Assembly (NCBI GenBank): GCA_030625525.1
Contig: DAOUQR010000046.1
Coordinates: 1 to 7,495, forward strand
Direction of reading: 5' to 3'
From: Pseudomonadota bacterium
Lineage (GTDB): Bacteria > Pseudomonadota > Gammaproteobacteria > DAOUQR01
Length of the DNA: 7,495 bases
Part shown: positions 7,465 through 7,495 of the stretch, in pieces
Layout: each line of letters starts with the position of its first letter
How positions within the stretch are numbered: position 1 is the stretch's first letter
Notes under the pieces: generated by a model
Database searches by the model: none
What the model saw: only the letters and a program-made list of their open reading frames with translations
Told to the model about the DNA's origin: nothing
Made by a program: the position numbers and the translations under genes

Positions 7465-7495
7465 TCTTGTTCGTTTACGTGAACCAATCAGCTTG

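Overview
The window looks like a chromosomal segment of a moderately AT-rich gammaproteobacterium (roughly 40% GC by eye). The two recognisable genes, serS and rarA, are housekeeping genes. The rest encode proteins I do not recognise. The large leftmost protein has a low-complexity, asparagine/serine-rich N-terminus and several eukaryote-style short motifs, which would suit a host-associated member of the Legionella/Coxiella group. That placement is an inference from style, not from a diagnostic sequence.

Layout, left to right. (1) Positions 1-2378, minus strand: one uninterrupted reading frame of at least 792 codons that runs off the left edge, so the C-terminus is missing. I followed it codon by codon and found no stop. 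(2) Positions 2379-2559: a divergent control region. It holds a plausible promoter for each direction, a perfect 14-bp palindrome at the expected start point of the leftward transcript, and an 8-bp-stem hairpin at the expected 5' end of the rightward transcript. (3) Positions 2560-3171, plus strand: a secreted, very basic protein with two copies of a six-cysteine module whose cysteine spacing is identical. (4) Positions 3244-4524, plus strand: serS, seryl-tRNA synthetase, with its own likely promoter. (5) Positions 4525-4613: a convergent junction with a perfect 14-bp-stem hairpin between serS and rarA. (6) Positions 4614-7464 or beyond, minus strand: a tightly packed gene set. In transcription order it is a 276-residue (or longer) basic-tailed protein, a 241-residue protein, and rarA. 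The genes are separated by 1 and 0 nucleotides, so they are probably co-transcribed and translationally coupled.

The functional core is translation (serS) and replication-fork maintenance (rarA). In many gammaproteobacteria rarA lies just upstream of serS on the same strand; here they face each other, so the locus is rearranged. The most interesting items are the secreted tandem cysteine-module protein, the large effector-like protein with five cyclin-dependent-kinase-type consensus sites, and the two unknown proteins coupled to rarA.
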